NCBI RefSeq assembly: GCF_004745525.1
Contig: NZ_RKLY01000021.1
Coordinates: forward strand, 1-48,610
Length of the DNA stretch: 48,610 bases
DNA from: Companilactobacillus suantsaicola
Lineage (GTDB): Bacteria; Bacillota; Bacilli; Lactobacillales; Lactobacillaceae
Direction of reading: 5' to 3'
The translations under genes and the position numbers were made by a program. The notes under the pieces are model-generated. The model had not been told where the DNA came from and ran no database searches. It saw only the letters and a list, made by a program, of their open reading frames with translations. Shown piece by piece: positions 7,754-17,000 of this stretch. How positions within the stretch are numbered: position 1 is the stretch's first letter; each line of letters opens with the position of its first letter.

Positions 7754-8119
7754 ATGAGTTTGCTAAACGATTTAGGCATTGAAGTAGTTGAAAAAGGGAA
7801 ACACAAAGTGATTTTGGGGATGGAAATCACGCAAGATCACTTGGATAAAGAAACAGAACAACCAGGAATCATCAGCGCTATGCTGTCAGAAACAGCCGCC
7901 AGTCTGGGAGCTAATTTGAGTTTCCGTCAAGGAAGTGCCGCAATCACGAGTGTTTCTTTGCATAGTTTGAATGCATTAAAACTTGGCAGGATCATCGTTG
8001 AAGCTCAACCGGTCAAAGATGGTAGTAACATCCAAACTTGGCAAGCAACGCTTCACTATGATAACAGTGCCATCAGCAATAGTCTTTGTACGATAACTTT
8101 AAAGAAAATTGAAGCCTAG
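7754..8119 (+). CDS. hotdog-fold acyl-CoA thioesterase (PaaI / DHNA-CoA hydrolase type)
   Basis: Start chosen at ATG 7754 (MSLLNDLGIEVVEKG) after a GAGGTAC ribosome-binding site; 121 residues. The protein matches small hotdog thioesterases: PGIISAMLSETAASLGAN carries the catalytic Glu on the central helix (the 'G-hxE-xxAS-a' pattern), followed by a beta sheet ending SLCTITLKK. Families in this group hydrolyse phenylacetyl-CoA or 1,4-dihydroxy-2-naphthoyl-CoA (MenI). The divergent MenE-like gene favours the naphthoyl-CoA role, but this is inference from position. It ends overlapping the convergent DUF308 gene by 4 bp. Confidence 0.8.
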   Translation: MSLLNDLGIEVVEKGKHKVILGMEITQDHLDKETEQPGIISAMLSETAASLGANLSFRQGSAAITSVSLHSLNALKLGRIIVEAQPVKDGSNIQTWQATLHYDNSAISNSLCTITLKKIEA

Positions 8120-8640
8120 TGACGATAGATTCGTGAATTGATAATCTCGAAGAATGCCAAAACAATCAAACTAGCTCCAAATAATTGATAAATAAAAATA
8201 ATTGTCTTTGAAGGGTTCAGAATAAACACAATACCTGCCAGCATCAACAATGCTGAGTAAAAGTAATCTAGGTAAGGTGTTATCTTCTGGACTCTTTTTG
8301 CCATCTCATGCGAATCACGGAATTGGTTGATTCCGTTGACCAAAAGAATGATCCCTAAAACTGGTGGGACTAATGGGATGAAGAAACGAGCAAACAGTAA
8401 AACCCCTAAGGCTAAAAATAGTGCACCGACCCCTAAACCAATGGCAATATTATTTTCACCGGTGCTTCGCTTGATACTCCAGCCATCAATGATCGAAAGG
8501 ACTCCGTAAATGGCAATGTAACTGGAAACAATGTAAATGATAATATTGAAACTCTTTACTGGCTCTAATACGATCAAAATTCCGGCCGTCAGTAAGAATA
8601 AAAAACGCAACCAACGATAAAGTTGGAACTGCTTAACCAT
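8116..8640 (-). CDS. DUF308 / HdeD-like integral membrane protein
   Basis: A 174-residue protein made mostly of five to six hydrophobic helices (LRFLFLLTAGILIVLEPV, IIIYIVSSYIAIYGVL, GALFLALGVLLFARFF, VPPVLGIILLVNGI, YSALLMLAGIVFIL, GASLIVLAFFEII), with a conserved-looking Pro after the first helix (LEPVKSF). That pattern is typical of DUF308 (HdeD-related) proteins, linked in enterobacteria to acid stress; the role in lactobacilli is not established. It stands alone, convergent with the thioesterase gene, with a GGGGAG ribosome-binding site upstream of ATG 8640. Confidence 0.8.
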   Translation of the reverse strand: MVKQFQLYRWLRFLFLLTAGILIVLEPVKSFNIIIYIVSSYIAIYGVLSIIDGWSIKRSTGENNIAIGLGVGALFLALGVLLFARFFIPLVPPVLGIILLVNGINQFRDSHEMAKRVQKITPYLDYFYSALLMLAGIVFILNPSKTIIFIYQLFGASLIVLAFFEIINSRIYRH

Positions 8641-8782
8641 AATATTTTGCTCCCCTTAAAAATAGGTCTTTGTCACAGGTGGCTTATAAGAAAATACGGA
8701 TAGGCTCCACTAATAATATGTTCATTAGTACAACTTATTTGTTTTGAACTAAAAGTAATAAATAATAAAAACCACTTATTTA

Positions 8783-8942
8783 GTCTGGAGCACAAGCTCT
8801 GTGATGACTCAGCCGCCAAATTCTTGTTGGTGCTTTAGCACCAACAAGAAGGCCTAGTTTTGAGATTTTGCGTACTTTGCAAAAGCTCAAAATAGTGCCG
8901 GCAGCGTTCCAGCTCATCACAGAGCTTGTGCGGAAGACGGCA
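8783..8942 (+). repeat. structured intergenic element C3
   Basis: Single copy in the 500-bp gap before the pyruvate oxidase gene. It reads GTCTGGAGCACAAGCTCTGT ... CACAGAGCTTGTGCGGAAG. The outer helix is CACAAGCTCTGTGATGA against TCATCACAGAGCTTGTG. The hairpin TTCTTGTTGGTGCT over AGCACCAACAAGAA is the longest perfect version in the family. The second arm carries TTTTGCGTACTTTGCAAAA, as in C4. Nothing else in 8641-9137 is clearly readable apart from the ribosome-binding site of the next gene. Confidence 0.9.
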
Positions 8943-9137
8943 AATCAGGACGAGACCTAAAAATGTCTAAATATATGATACCAGAAAATCGAAGAAATAA
9001 AATCAGTCATAATAAAGATGTTCACAAACTGATTTATAAAAGTATTTATAAACCGTTATATCAGGCATGAGCATATCTCTTTAATTGTGAAATCATTGTG
9101 GTACTTTAGAGGTAATTAATACTAGGAGGAACCAAAA

Positions 9138-10862
9138 ATGAGTGTTCGTGCATCTGATGAAATGGTAAAAGTTTTGGAAAAATGGGGTATTGATAATATT
9201 TACGGAATTCCGGGAGATTCTGTTGATACCACGATCGATGCTCTGTATCGCGCTCAAGATAAAATAAAGTTCACACACGTCTTACATGAGGAAGTCGCCG
9301 CTTTGGCTGCTGCTGCTCATGCTAAATTAACTGGTAAAATTGGGGTCTGTTTGTCAATTGGTGGACCCGGAGCCATTCATTTGTTGAATGGTTTGTATGA
9401 TGCCAAAATGGATCACGCTCCCGTGTTGGCTATTTTGGGTCAAGTTCAATCAAAGTTGTTGAATACGGACTTCTTCCAAGAGGTCGATACACACGTTTTG
9501 TTCGAAGATGTAGCCGTCTACAATAAAATCATCATGGACCCACAATCTTTGCCTAGAATCGCTGATGAAGCTATTAGAACCGCTATCGCTAAGAAGGGTG
9601 TCGCTGTTTTGACGATTCCTGACGATATTCCGGCTCACATGATCAAAGACAATTTCACACCGAATGTCGATAACTTTAAGCTTGACGATTACAAGGTCAA
9701 TGACGACCAAATCAAGCAAGCTCAGGAAATGCTGGAGATTCACTCTAATCCAATCGTTTTGGCTGGTGTCGGAATCAAGGACGCTAAAAAGGAAACTAAA
9801 GAATTTATCGAGAAATATAAAATTCCTATTATTTTGACTATGCCTGCTAAGGGTTTGGTCGACGATGACCATCCCTACAATTTAGGTCAATTGGGTAAGT
9901 TAGGGACTAAGCCCGCTTTTGAAATGATGCAAAAAGCAGATCTCGTAATTATGTTGGGAACCGATTACCCTTACGCTCCATACTTGAATAAGAAAGTTGA
10001 TGCCATTCAAGTTGATATTAATCCGGATCGCCTAGGCAAACGTCGCCACGTCGATTTAGCTATCCAAGGAGATGTCAAAGAAGTTTTGCAACATTGGAAC
10101 GCCTTAGGACAACCTGTTAAAGAACGTCACTTCTTGGATCTAGCTGTTTCTAAGATTGGTCAGTGGCGTAGTTGGATGAAGGATGTCTATTCCAAGAAAC
10201 ACACTGGTGTTTTGCCATCATTAATGTTTCATAACATCAGTAAGAGTGCTCCAAGTGACACAGTTTGGTCCATTGATGTCGGAACTTCAACCGCCTTTGG
10301 GGCCAGATTCTTGACCGCTAAATCCTCACAAATGTACACAATTTCTGCTTGGTTAGGAACCATGGGTTGTGCTTTGCCTGGAGCAATCGCTGCTAAGATG
10401 GATATGCCAGATCGGCCAGTCTATGCGATTGCTGGGGATGGTGCGTTCTCGATGGTCATGCAGGATTTTGCTACAGCCGTCAGATACAACTTACCAATGT
10501 TATTTATCGTTTTAAATAACAAGTTGTTAGCCTTTATCGAATACGAGCAACAATCCGCTGGACAACAAAATTACGGAATCAGTTTGCCAACTATCGACTT
10601 TGCCAAATTTGCTGAAGCTTGCGGCGGAATTGGTGAAACCATCACAACCGACGAACAATTCTCAGATGCTATCAGAAAGTATCGCAATCCTGAAAAACCA
10701 GTTCTATTAGATGTCGCTGTTAACGACGAAGCTCCACTACCAGGTAAGATTATGATGGATGAAGCTCAAGGTTACGCTAAATTTGGTTTGGGTCACGTGA
10801 TCGACAAGAAGAGTTTGCCAGAATTGCCACCAATGAAAGAGATTTTACGTTCATTCTTATAA
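9138..10862 (+). CDS. pox: pyruvate oxidase
   Basis: ThDP- and FAD-dependent enzyme converting pyruvate, phosphate and O2 to acetyl phosphate, CO2 and H2O2. In lactobacilli it feeds acetate kinase for extra ATP under aeration. The 574-residue protein has the three expected domains: Pyr domain with the ThDP-activating Glu in VLHEEVAALAAAAHAKLTGK (near 51) and GGPGAIHLLNGLYDA; a central FAD domain (GQLGKLGTKPAFEMMQKADL); and the PP domain with the GDGAFSMVMQDF...LNN metal site (about 433-463). It is slightly shorter than the about 600-residue L. plantarum enzyme. Strong AGGAGGA ribosome-binding site. It is monocistronic, ending at a shared bidirectional terminator. I see no convincing cre site. 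Confidence 0.92.
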   Translation: MSVRASDEMVKVLEKWGIDNIYGIPGDSVDTTIDALYRAQDKIKFTHVLHEEVAALAAAAHAKLTGKIGVCLSIGGPGAIHLLNGLYDAKMDHAPVLAILGQVQSKLLNTDFFQEVDTHVLFEDVAVYNKIIMDPQSLPRIADEAIRTAIAKKGVAVLTIPDDIPAHMIKDNFTPNVDNFKLDDYKVNDDQIKQAQEMLEIHSNPIVLAGVGIKDAKKETKEFIEKYKIPIILTMPAKGLVDDDHPYNLGQLGKLGTKPAFEMMQKADLVIMLGTDYPYAPYLNKKVDAIQVDINPDRLGKRRHVDLAIQGDVKEVLQHWNALGQPVKERHFLDLAVSKIGQWRSWMKDVYSKKHTGVLPSLMFHNISKSAPSDTVWSIDVGTSTAFGARFLTAKSSQMYTISAWLGTMGCALPGAIAAKMDMPDRPVYAIAGDGAFSMVMQDFATAVRYNLPMLFIVLNNKLLAFIEYEQQSAGQQNYGISLPTIDFAKFAEACGGIGETITTDEQFSDAIRKYRNPEKPVLLDVAVNDEAPLPGKIMMDEAQGYAKFGLGHVIDKKSLPELPPMKEILRSFL

Positions 10863-11007
10863 TTTTTGAAAATGATTTTGATTCAGAATAAATTACTGAA
10901 ATTAGTAGGAAAGAATCGCACATCTAAAAGAGCCACTAACAGAAGCAGAAAAGGACCGGCAATCTATCTCACCAACTATCAGAGTGAAAGAAGAATTTAG
11001 ATCTAAC

Positions 11008-11058
11008 AAAAAATAGAGATGATAAACTCCAATTGGAATTTATCACCTCTATTTTTTT
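11008..11058. terminator. bidirectional terminator between pox and the large surface-protein gene
   Basis: AAAATAGAG-A-TGATAAA pairs with TTTATCA-C-CTCTATTTT; T runs (plus) and A runs (minus) flank the stem, so it can end both convergent transcripts. Confidence 0.85.
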
Positions 11059-11061
11059 ACT

Positions 11062-14000
11062 TTAGAATTTTTCTAAATCGGCTGCTTTAACAAACTCGTT
11101 GGTTGCGACCCGGAAATATTTTTCATCGTTTAGATAAGCTATTCGATCAACTTTCCAAGCGGAGTCACTATTTAACTTCCGGTTAGCGACTAAGTTGCCT
11201 TCCGCTGTATACAGTTTTTTCTCAGCGGTTGGGGAAACGATAGTTTGCTTGTAGACGAACGGATAAACTTGACTAGCTTTGACCCATTCGTTAGTTGCGA
11301 CGCGGTAGAATTTTTGGCCGCTGATCGTTGTTTGACGGTCGACTAACCAGTCCGTTTGCGGCATCAATTTGCGGTTGGCAGGAGTGATTTGGTCGTCGTT
11401 CAGAGCATAAACTTGAACGGCAGGCTGATCACTGAAAGTTGCCACGGTTAAATTGATATTTTGGTCATTGACGATTTCGGTGTCACTGATTTTGACAAAC
11501 TGGTTGATGCCGACACGGTAATATTCTTGCCCATTGATGTAGGCGATGCGGTCACTAGTGAATTGTGTTCCCTTAGCAAGTAAATTATCAAGAGCAGTTC
11601 CTTCAGCTTTGATCATCTGCTTATCGGAATCGGTTTTAGCTTGTAGAGAAAGGGTTTCAGCTTTGTAAAGGTAAACTTGACTAGCCTTGACCCATTCATT
11701 AGTTGCCACACGATAGAAAGTATCGCCATTGAGAGTCATCAATTGATCCGTTAACCAATCAGAATTGTGGACTAACTTGCGGTTAACGACGGACATTTGA
11801 TTGTCAGAATCTTTAGCGTAAATTTGCACGTCTGGTTGGTCAGCAAAAGTGGCGATGGTGGATTTGATATTTTCGATATGGGCACTTGAAGTACTTTCGT
11901 TTGAAACGATTTGTGTATAAGAAAGCACGTCATCAGATCCAAGTGCTTTGGAATTTGCTGGATTAGTAATTGTGGCAATTCCATCGGGGGTGAAAGTTAC
12001 GATGACTTTTGGAGCGGTATATCCAGGTTTATCGATAGCGGTTACGGTGATAGGAGCATCTCCGAAACGACCTTCAGGGATGTTCAAAGTCGAAGTGGTT
12101 CCATCAGGATTTTTGACTTTAACCGTTGAAGCTTTATTAATGTTTCCTTTATAACTGACAGGATTATCTGAATCAATTATTTGGCCAGCTTGATTGGTAA
12201 ATGATGGAATTCCATTAGGCCCGTAAGTTACTGTGATGGATGGTGTGATATATCCATTTTCTGATGGCAGACTTAGAGTTACATTCTTATCCCCAAAGTG
12301 TCCTTCAGGTACTTTAACGTTAATAATCGATCCATCTGGTTTTTGAATCTTAATAGAAGTTTCAGGATTTTTGACGCCAGTATAAATTACTGGGGAAGTC
12401 TTGCTGATAGGATTATTGTCCAAATCTAAAATATTGAAACCACTTGGTGTATATTGAATTTTTACTGCTGGTCGATTGTAACCTTCGATGTAGTCCAGTT
12501 GAATTGGCCCTGAAATTGAACCGACTGTACCAGAAGGTATCTTAATGGATTGAATTCCGTTTCCTAGGTTGACATCAACTGTACTTAATTGCCCGTTGAT
12601 TTCTTTTCCAAGATATTTTACATCGGCGGGTTTAACGTCACCATCAGGAACAAAAGTATTGTTAGCTGAGATAGTACCCTTGATTTCAGAAGTACTTGGA
12701 TCATAGCCAGCAACGTTAGGTATTGTAACTGTAACTTTATCACCGACTTTTCCTGCAGGAATAATGTACTGTTCTTTACCATTAGGTGTATTAAATTCAA
12801 CCGGTATAGGTTTTGTATCGTTAGGAGAATATACGGGCTGGACGAGATCAGAAAGAACGGGATTACCATCTTTATCAGCCGTAATTGTGGCTGAACCAGG
12901 TTTGGAAATAGTGTAGCCCGGAACTTCAGGAGTGATAGAAATTTTATCACCAATTTTAGCGCTTGTTCCAGTGGCGTTTTTATCTCCAGAAATTGTCATA
13001 TTCCCATTAGGTGTTACTACAGCGTCTTTTTTAGTAGACCATTGAGAAACTGCGTTAGGAGAATATTCAGGTTGAGCAACCTTTGATAGAACGGGATTGC
13101 CATCTTTATCAGAAATAATAATAGCTGAACCGGGTTTAGAAATAGTATAACCAGGGACATTAGGTGTAATTGTCACGGTGTCACCAATTTTAGCCGGAGT
13201 ATTCTCAGAATTAGTAGTTCCTGAAACAGTAACTTTACCAGTAGGAGTAATAATTTCATCTTCGGTAGTCGACCAATTCTTTACCTCATTAGCTGAGTAA
13301 GTTGGTTGGGTGATGTTTGTCAAAACGGGATTGCCATCTTTATCAGATGTGATAGTAGCCGAACCGGGTTTAGAAATAGTATAGCCGGGAATATTTGGTG
13401 CAATCGTTACGGTATCACCGATATGAGCAGGTTGATTCTCAGAATTAGTAGTTCCTGAAACAGTAATTTTACCAGTAGGGATAATAACTTCATTTTCAGT
13501 CGTTGACCAATTCTTTACCTCATTAGCCGTGTAAGTTGGTTGGATGATATTTGTCAAAACGGGATTGCCATCTTTATCAGCAGTAATAGTAGCCGAACCG
13601 AGTTTAGAAATAGTGTAACCGGGAACTTTAGGTGCAATAGTTACGGTATCGCCAATTTTAGCGGGTTGACCGTCCGAATTTGTAGTACCAGAAACAGTAA
13701 TTTTACTTGTTGGAGTATTGATTTCATCTGTAGTACTAGACCAAGAGTCGACTGGATTAGCTGAATATTTAGGTTGAACAACTTTTGAAAGAATAGGGTT
13801 ACCATCTTTGTCGGCAGAAATAATAGCTGAACCAGGTTTGGAAATAGTGTAACCGGGAACTTTAGGCGCAATAGTTACAGTGTCACCAATTTTAGCGGGT
13901 TGATTATTTGAGTTAGTAGTCCCCGAAACTGTGATTTTTCCGGTCGGAATGGAAATTTCATCGGTGGCTGTAGACCAAGAATTGACTGGATTAGCTGAAT

Positions 14001-17000
14001 ATTTAGGTTGAACAATTTTTGAGAGAATAGGGTTACCATCTTTGTCAGCAGTGATAGTAGCCGAGCCAGGAGTTGTGATGGTGTAGCCAGGAACTTCAGG
14101 CTTGATTGTTACAGTATCACCAATTTTAGCAGGCTGACCGCTTGAGTTGGTAGTTCCAGAAATGGTAGTTTGACCGACGGGAGTCTCAACTACATCTGGA
14201 TCGGTCGACCAAGATGTTACGGAATTGGCTGAGTAAGTAGGTTGAACAACTTTTGAAAGGATAGGGTTACCATCTTTGTCAGCAGTAATAGTAGCAGAAC
14301 CTGGAGTTGAAATGGTATAACCAGGAACCTCAGGCGCAATAGTTACAGTGTCACCAGTATGAGCTGGTTGATTATCTGAGTTAGTAGTTCCAGAAACTGT
14401 GACATTACCATTAGGAGTAACAATCTCATTTTCAGTCGTTGACCAATTCTTAACATCATTAGCTGAATAAACAGGTTGCGTGATATTTGTCAAAACAGGA
14501 TTGCCATCTTTATCAGCAGCGATAGTAGCTGAACCGGATTTGGAAATAGTGTAGCCAGGAACCTCAGGCTTGATTGTTACAGTATCACCGATATGAGCCG
14601 ATTGATTATCTGAATTGGTAGTTCCAAAGACGGTAGTTTGACCGTTTGGGATTTTAACTGCATCTGAATCGGTTGACCAGGATGTTACAGAATTAGCTGA
14701 GTAAGTAGGTTGATTAATTTTGGAAAGGATAGGATTACCATCTTTGTCAGCAGTAATAGTAGCAGAACCTGGAGTTGAAATGGTATAACCGGGAACTTTA
14801 GGCGCAATAGTTACAGTGTCACCAAAATGGGCTGGTTGATTGTCTGAGTTGGTAGATCCAGAAACAGTAACTTTTCCGGTCGGAATGGAAATTTCATCGG
14901 TTGCTGTGGACCAAGTATTGACGGGATTAGCCGAATATTTAGGTTGAACAACTTTTGAAAGAATGGGATTACCATCTTTGTCAGCAATGATAGTAGCTGA
15001 ACCAGGAGTTGTGATGGTGTAGCCCGGGACATCAGGATCAATCGTTACGGTATCGCCAATTTTAGCAGGTTGACCGTCTGAGTTGGTAGTACCGGAAACG
15101 GTAGTCAATCCAGTTGGAATAGCAATTTCATTCTCAGTAGAAGACCAGGAAGAAACTGGATTAGCCGAGTATTTAGGTTGACTAATTTTGGAAAGAACAG
15201 GATTACCATCTTTGTCAGCAGAAATAATAGCTGAACCTGGGGTTGAAATAGTATAGCCCGGAACGTCAGGTGCAATTGTCACCTTATCGCCAAAATGGGC
15301 TGGCTGGTCGTCTGAATTGGTGGTTCCAGAGACGGTGGTTGATCCAGTTGGAGTAATAATCTGATTTTCAGTAGAAGACCAAGAAGAAACAGAGTTAGCG
15401 GAGTATTTTGGTTGAGTAATATTAATGAGTTTAGGAGTGCCATCATCGTTAGCAACGATAGTAGCCGAACCCGGAGTTGAAACAGTATAGCCAGGAACGT
15501 TAGGCGCAATAGTTACAGTGTCACCAATTTTAGCGGGTTGACCGTCCGAATTTGTAGTACCAGAAACAGTAATTTTACCCGTTGGAATATTGATTTCGCC
15601 TGTAGTACTAGACCAAGAGTCGACCGAATTAGCTGTATATTGTGGTTGAACAACTTTTGAAAGAATAGGATTACCATCTTTGTCAGCAGTAATAGTAGCC
15701 GAACCTGGAGTTGAGACGGTATAACCAGGAACTTCAGGAGCAATAGTTACAGTGTCGCCAATATGAGCCGGTTGATTATCTGAGTTAGTAGATCCAGAAA
15801 CAGTAACTTTTCCGGTCGGAATGGAAATTTCATCGATTGCGGTAGACCAAAGATTAACTGGATTGGCCGAGTATTTAGGTTGAGTAATATCAATAAGTTT
15901 AGGAGTGCCATTGTCGTTGGCGACAATAGTAGCAGAACCTGGAATCGAAACAGTATAACCAGGAACGTCAGGTGCAATTTTTACCGTATCGCCAATTTTA
16001 GCAGGCAGACCACTTGAGTTGGTAGTTCCAGAAACGGTAGTTTGACCGTTAGGAATTTTAACTGCATCTGGATCGGTCGACCAAGATGTTACAGAATTAG
16101 CTGAGTAAGTAGGTTGATTAATTTTGGAAAGAACAGGATTACCATCTGCGTCAGCAATAACAGTGGCTGAGCCGGCTGTTTTAATAGTATAACCAGGAAC
16201 CTTAGGTGCAATCGTTACAGTGTCACCAATTTTAACAGGGTCACCATTTGAATTAGTTGTACCGGTAACTGTAATATTGCTGCCAGTAGGTAATTCGATA
16301 GCATCTTGAGGGGTTGACCATTTAGTTACATCGTTTCCTACAAGTTCGACCGATGATGTATCAAGTAAATAAGGATTTGTCGTGTCATTTGTGTAAGTGA
16401 CATTGATTGTTGGTTTGACTACATGATATCCTGCAGGAATTTGATCTTTAGGGATAGTAACGGCAATACTATCACCAACGTGACCGGCGGGGATATCAAT
16501 AGTTATTTTTCCAGTTAAATTAGTTGGGATGTCTTTTTGTGTTCCAACAACTGGTTCACCTGTATAGACAATAGGATTACTACTGCTGATAGCATTTCCA
16601 GATGCATCAAGGTCTGCTGTAGCCATTGTTTGGCCAAAAGTGGCTTTGACAGTTTTAGCAGTAGTTATGTAAGTTTGTCCATCGACGGAGATTGTTTCTG
16701 GAAGAGTGACGTCACTAGATTCGCCAACATTTCCTTGAGCTTCAACGGTAATGTTTCCATGGTTGGTTGGAACGGTTATTAAGTTCATTACCGTTGTACC
16801 TGGATCAGCGGCAATAGCATGATAGGTTGAGGCAATTATTCCAGCACCGGCAACGCTTGAACCAGGCCCCTTATATACACTACCGATACCACCGGTAACT
16901 GTTCCGTCATCGCTTGTTATTGGGACACCTAAAAATTTTTGAGAACCATTTGTCCAAGTTGCACCACTTTTAGATGTCAAAGCTGTTTCGGGACTGAAGT

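Noticed and set aside
9000-9137. CcpA (cre) site before pox
   Set aside because: Looked for because pox is often carbon-regulated, but nothing close to the consensus is present.
9450-9872. 140-residue minus-strand frame within pox
   Set aside because: Shadow of a well-conserved enzyme gene.
11062-11400. LPXTG sortase anchor at the end of the giant surface protein
   Set aside because: The protein ends in a SLAP unit (FVKAADLEKF) with no LPXTG motif, hydrophobic stretch or basic tail.
11772-15977. Several 70-111 residue frames inside the large surface-protein gene
   Set aside because: They recur every 234 bp as the repeat array read in another frame.
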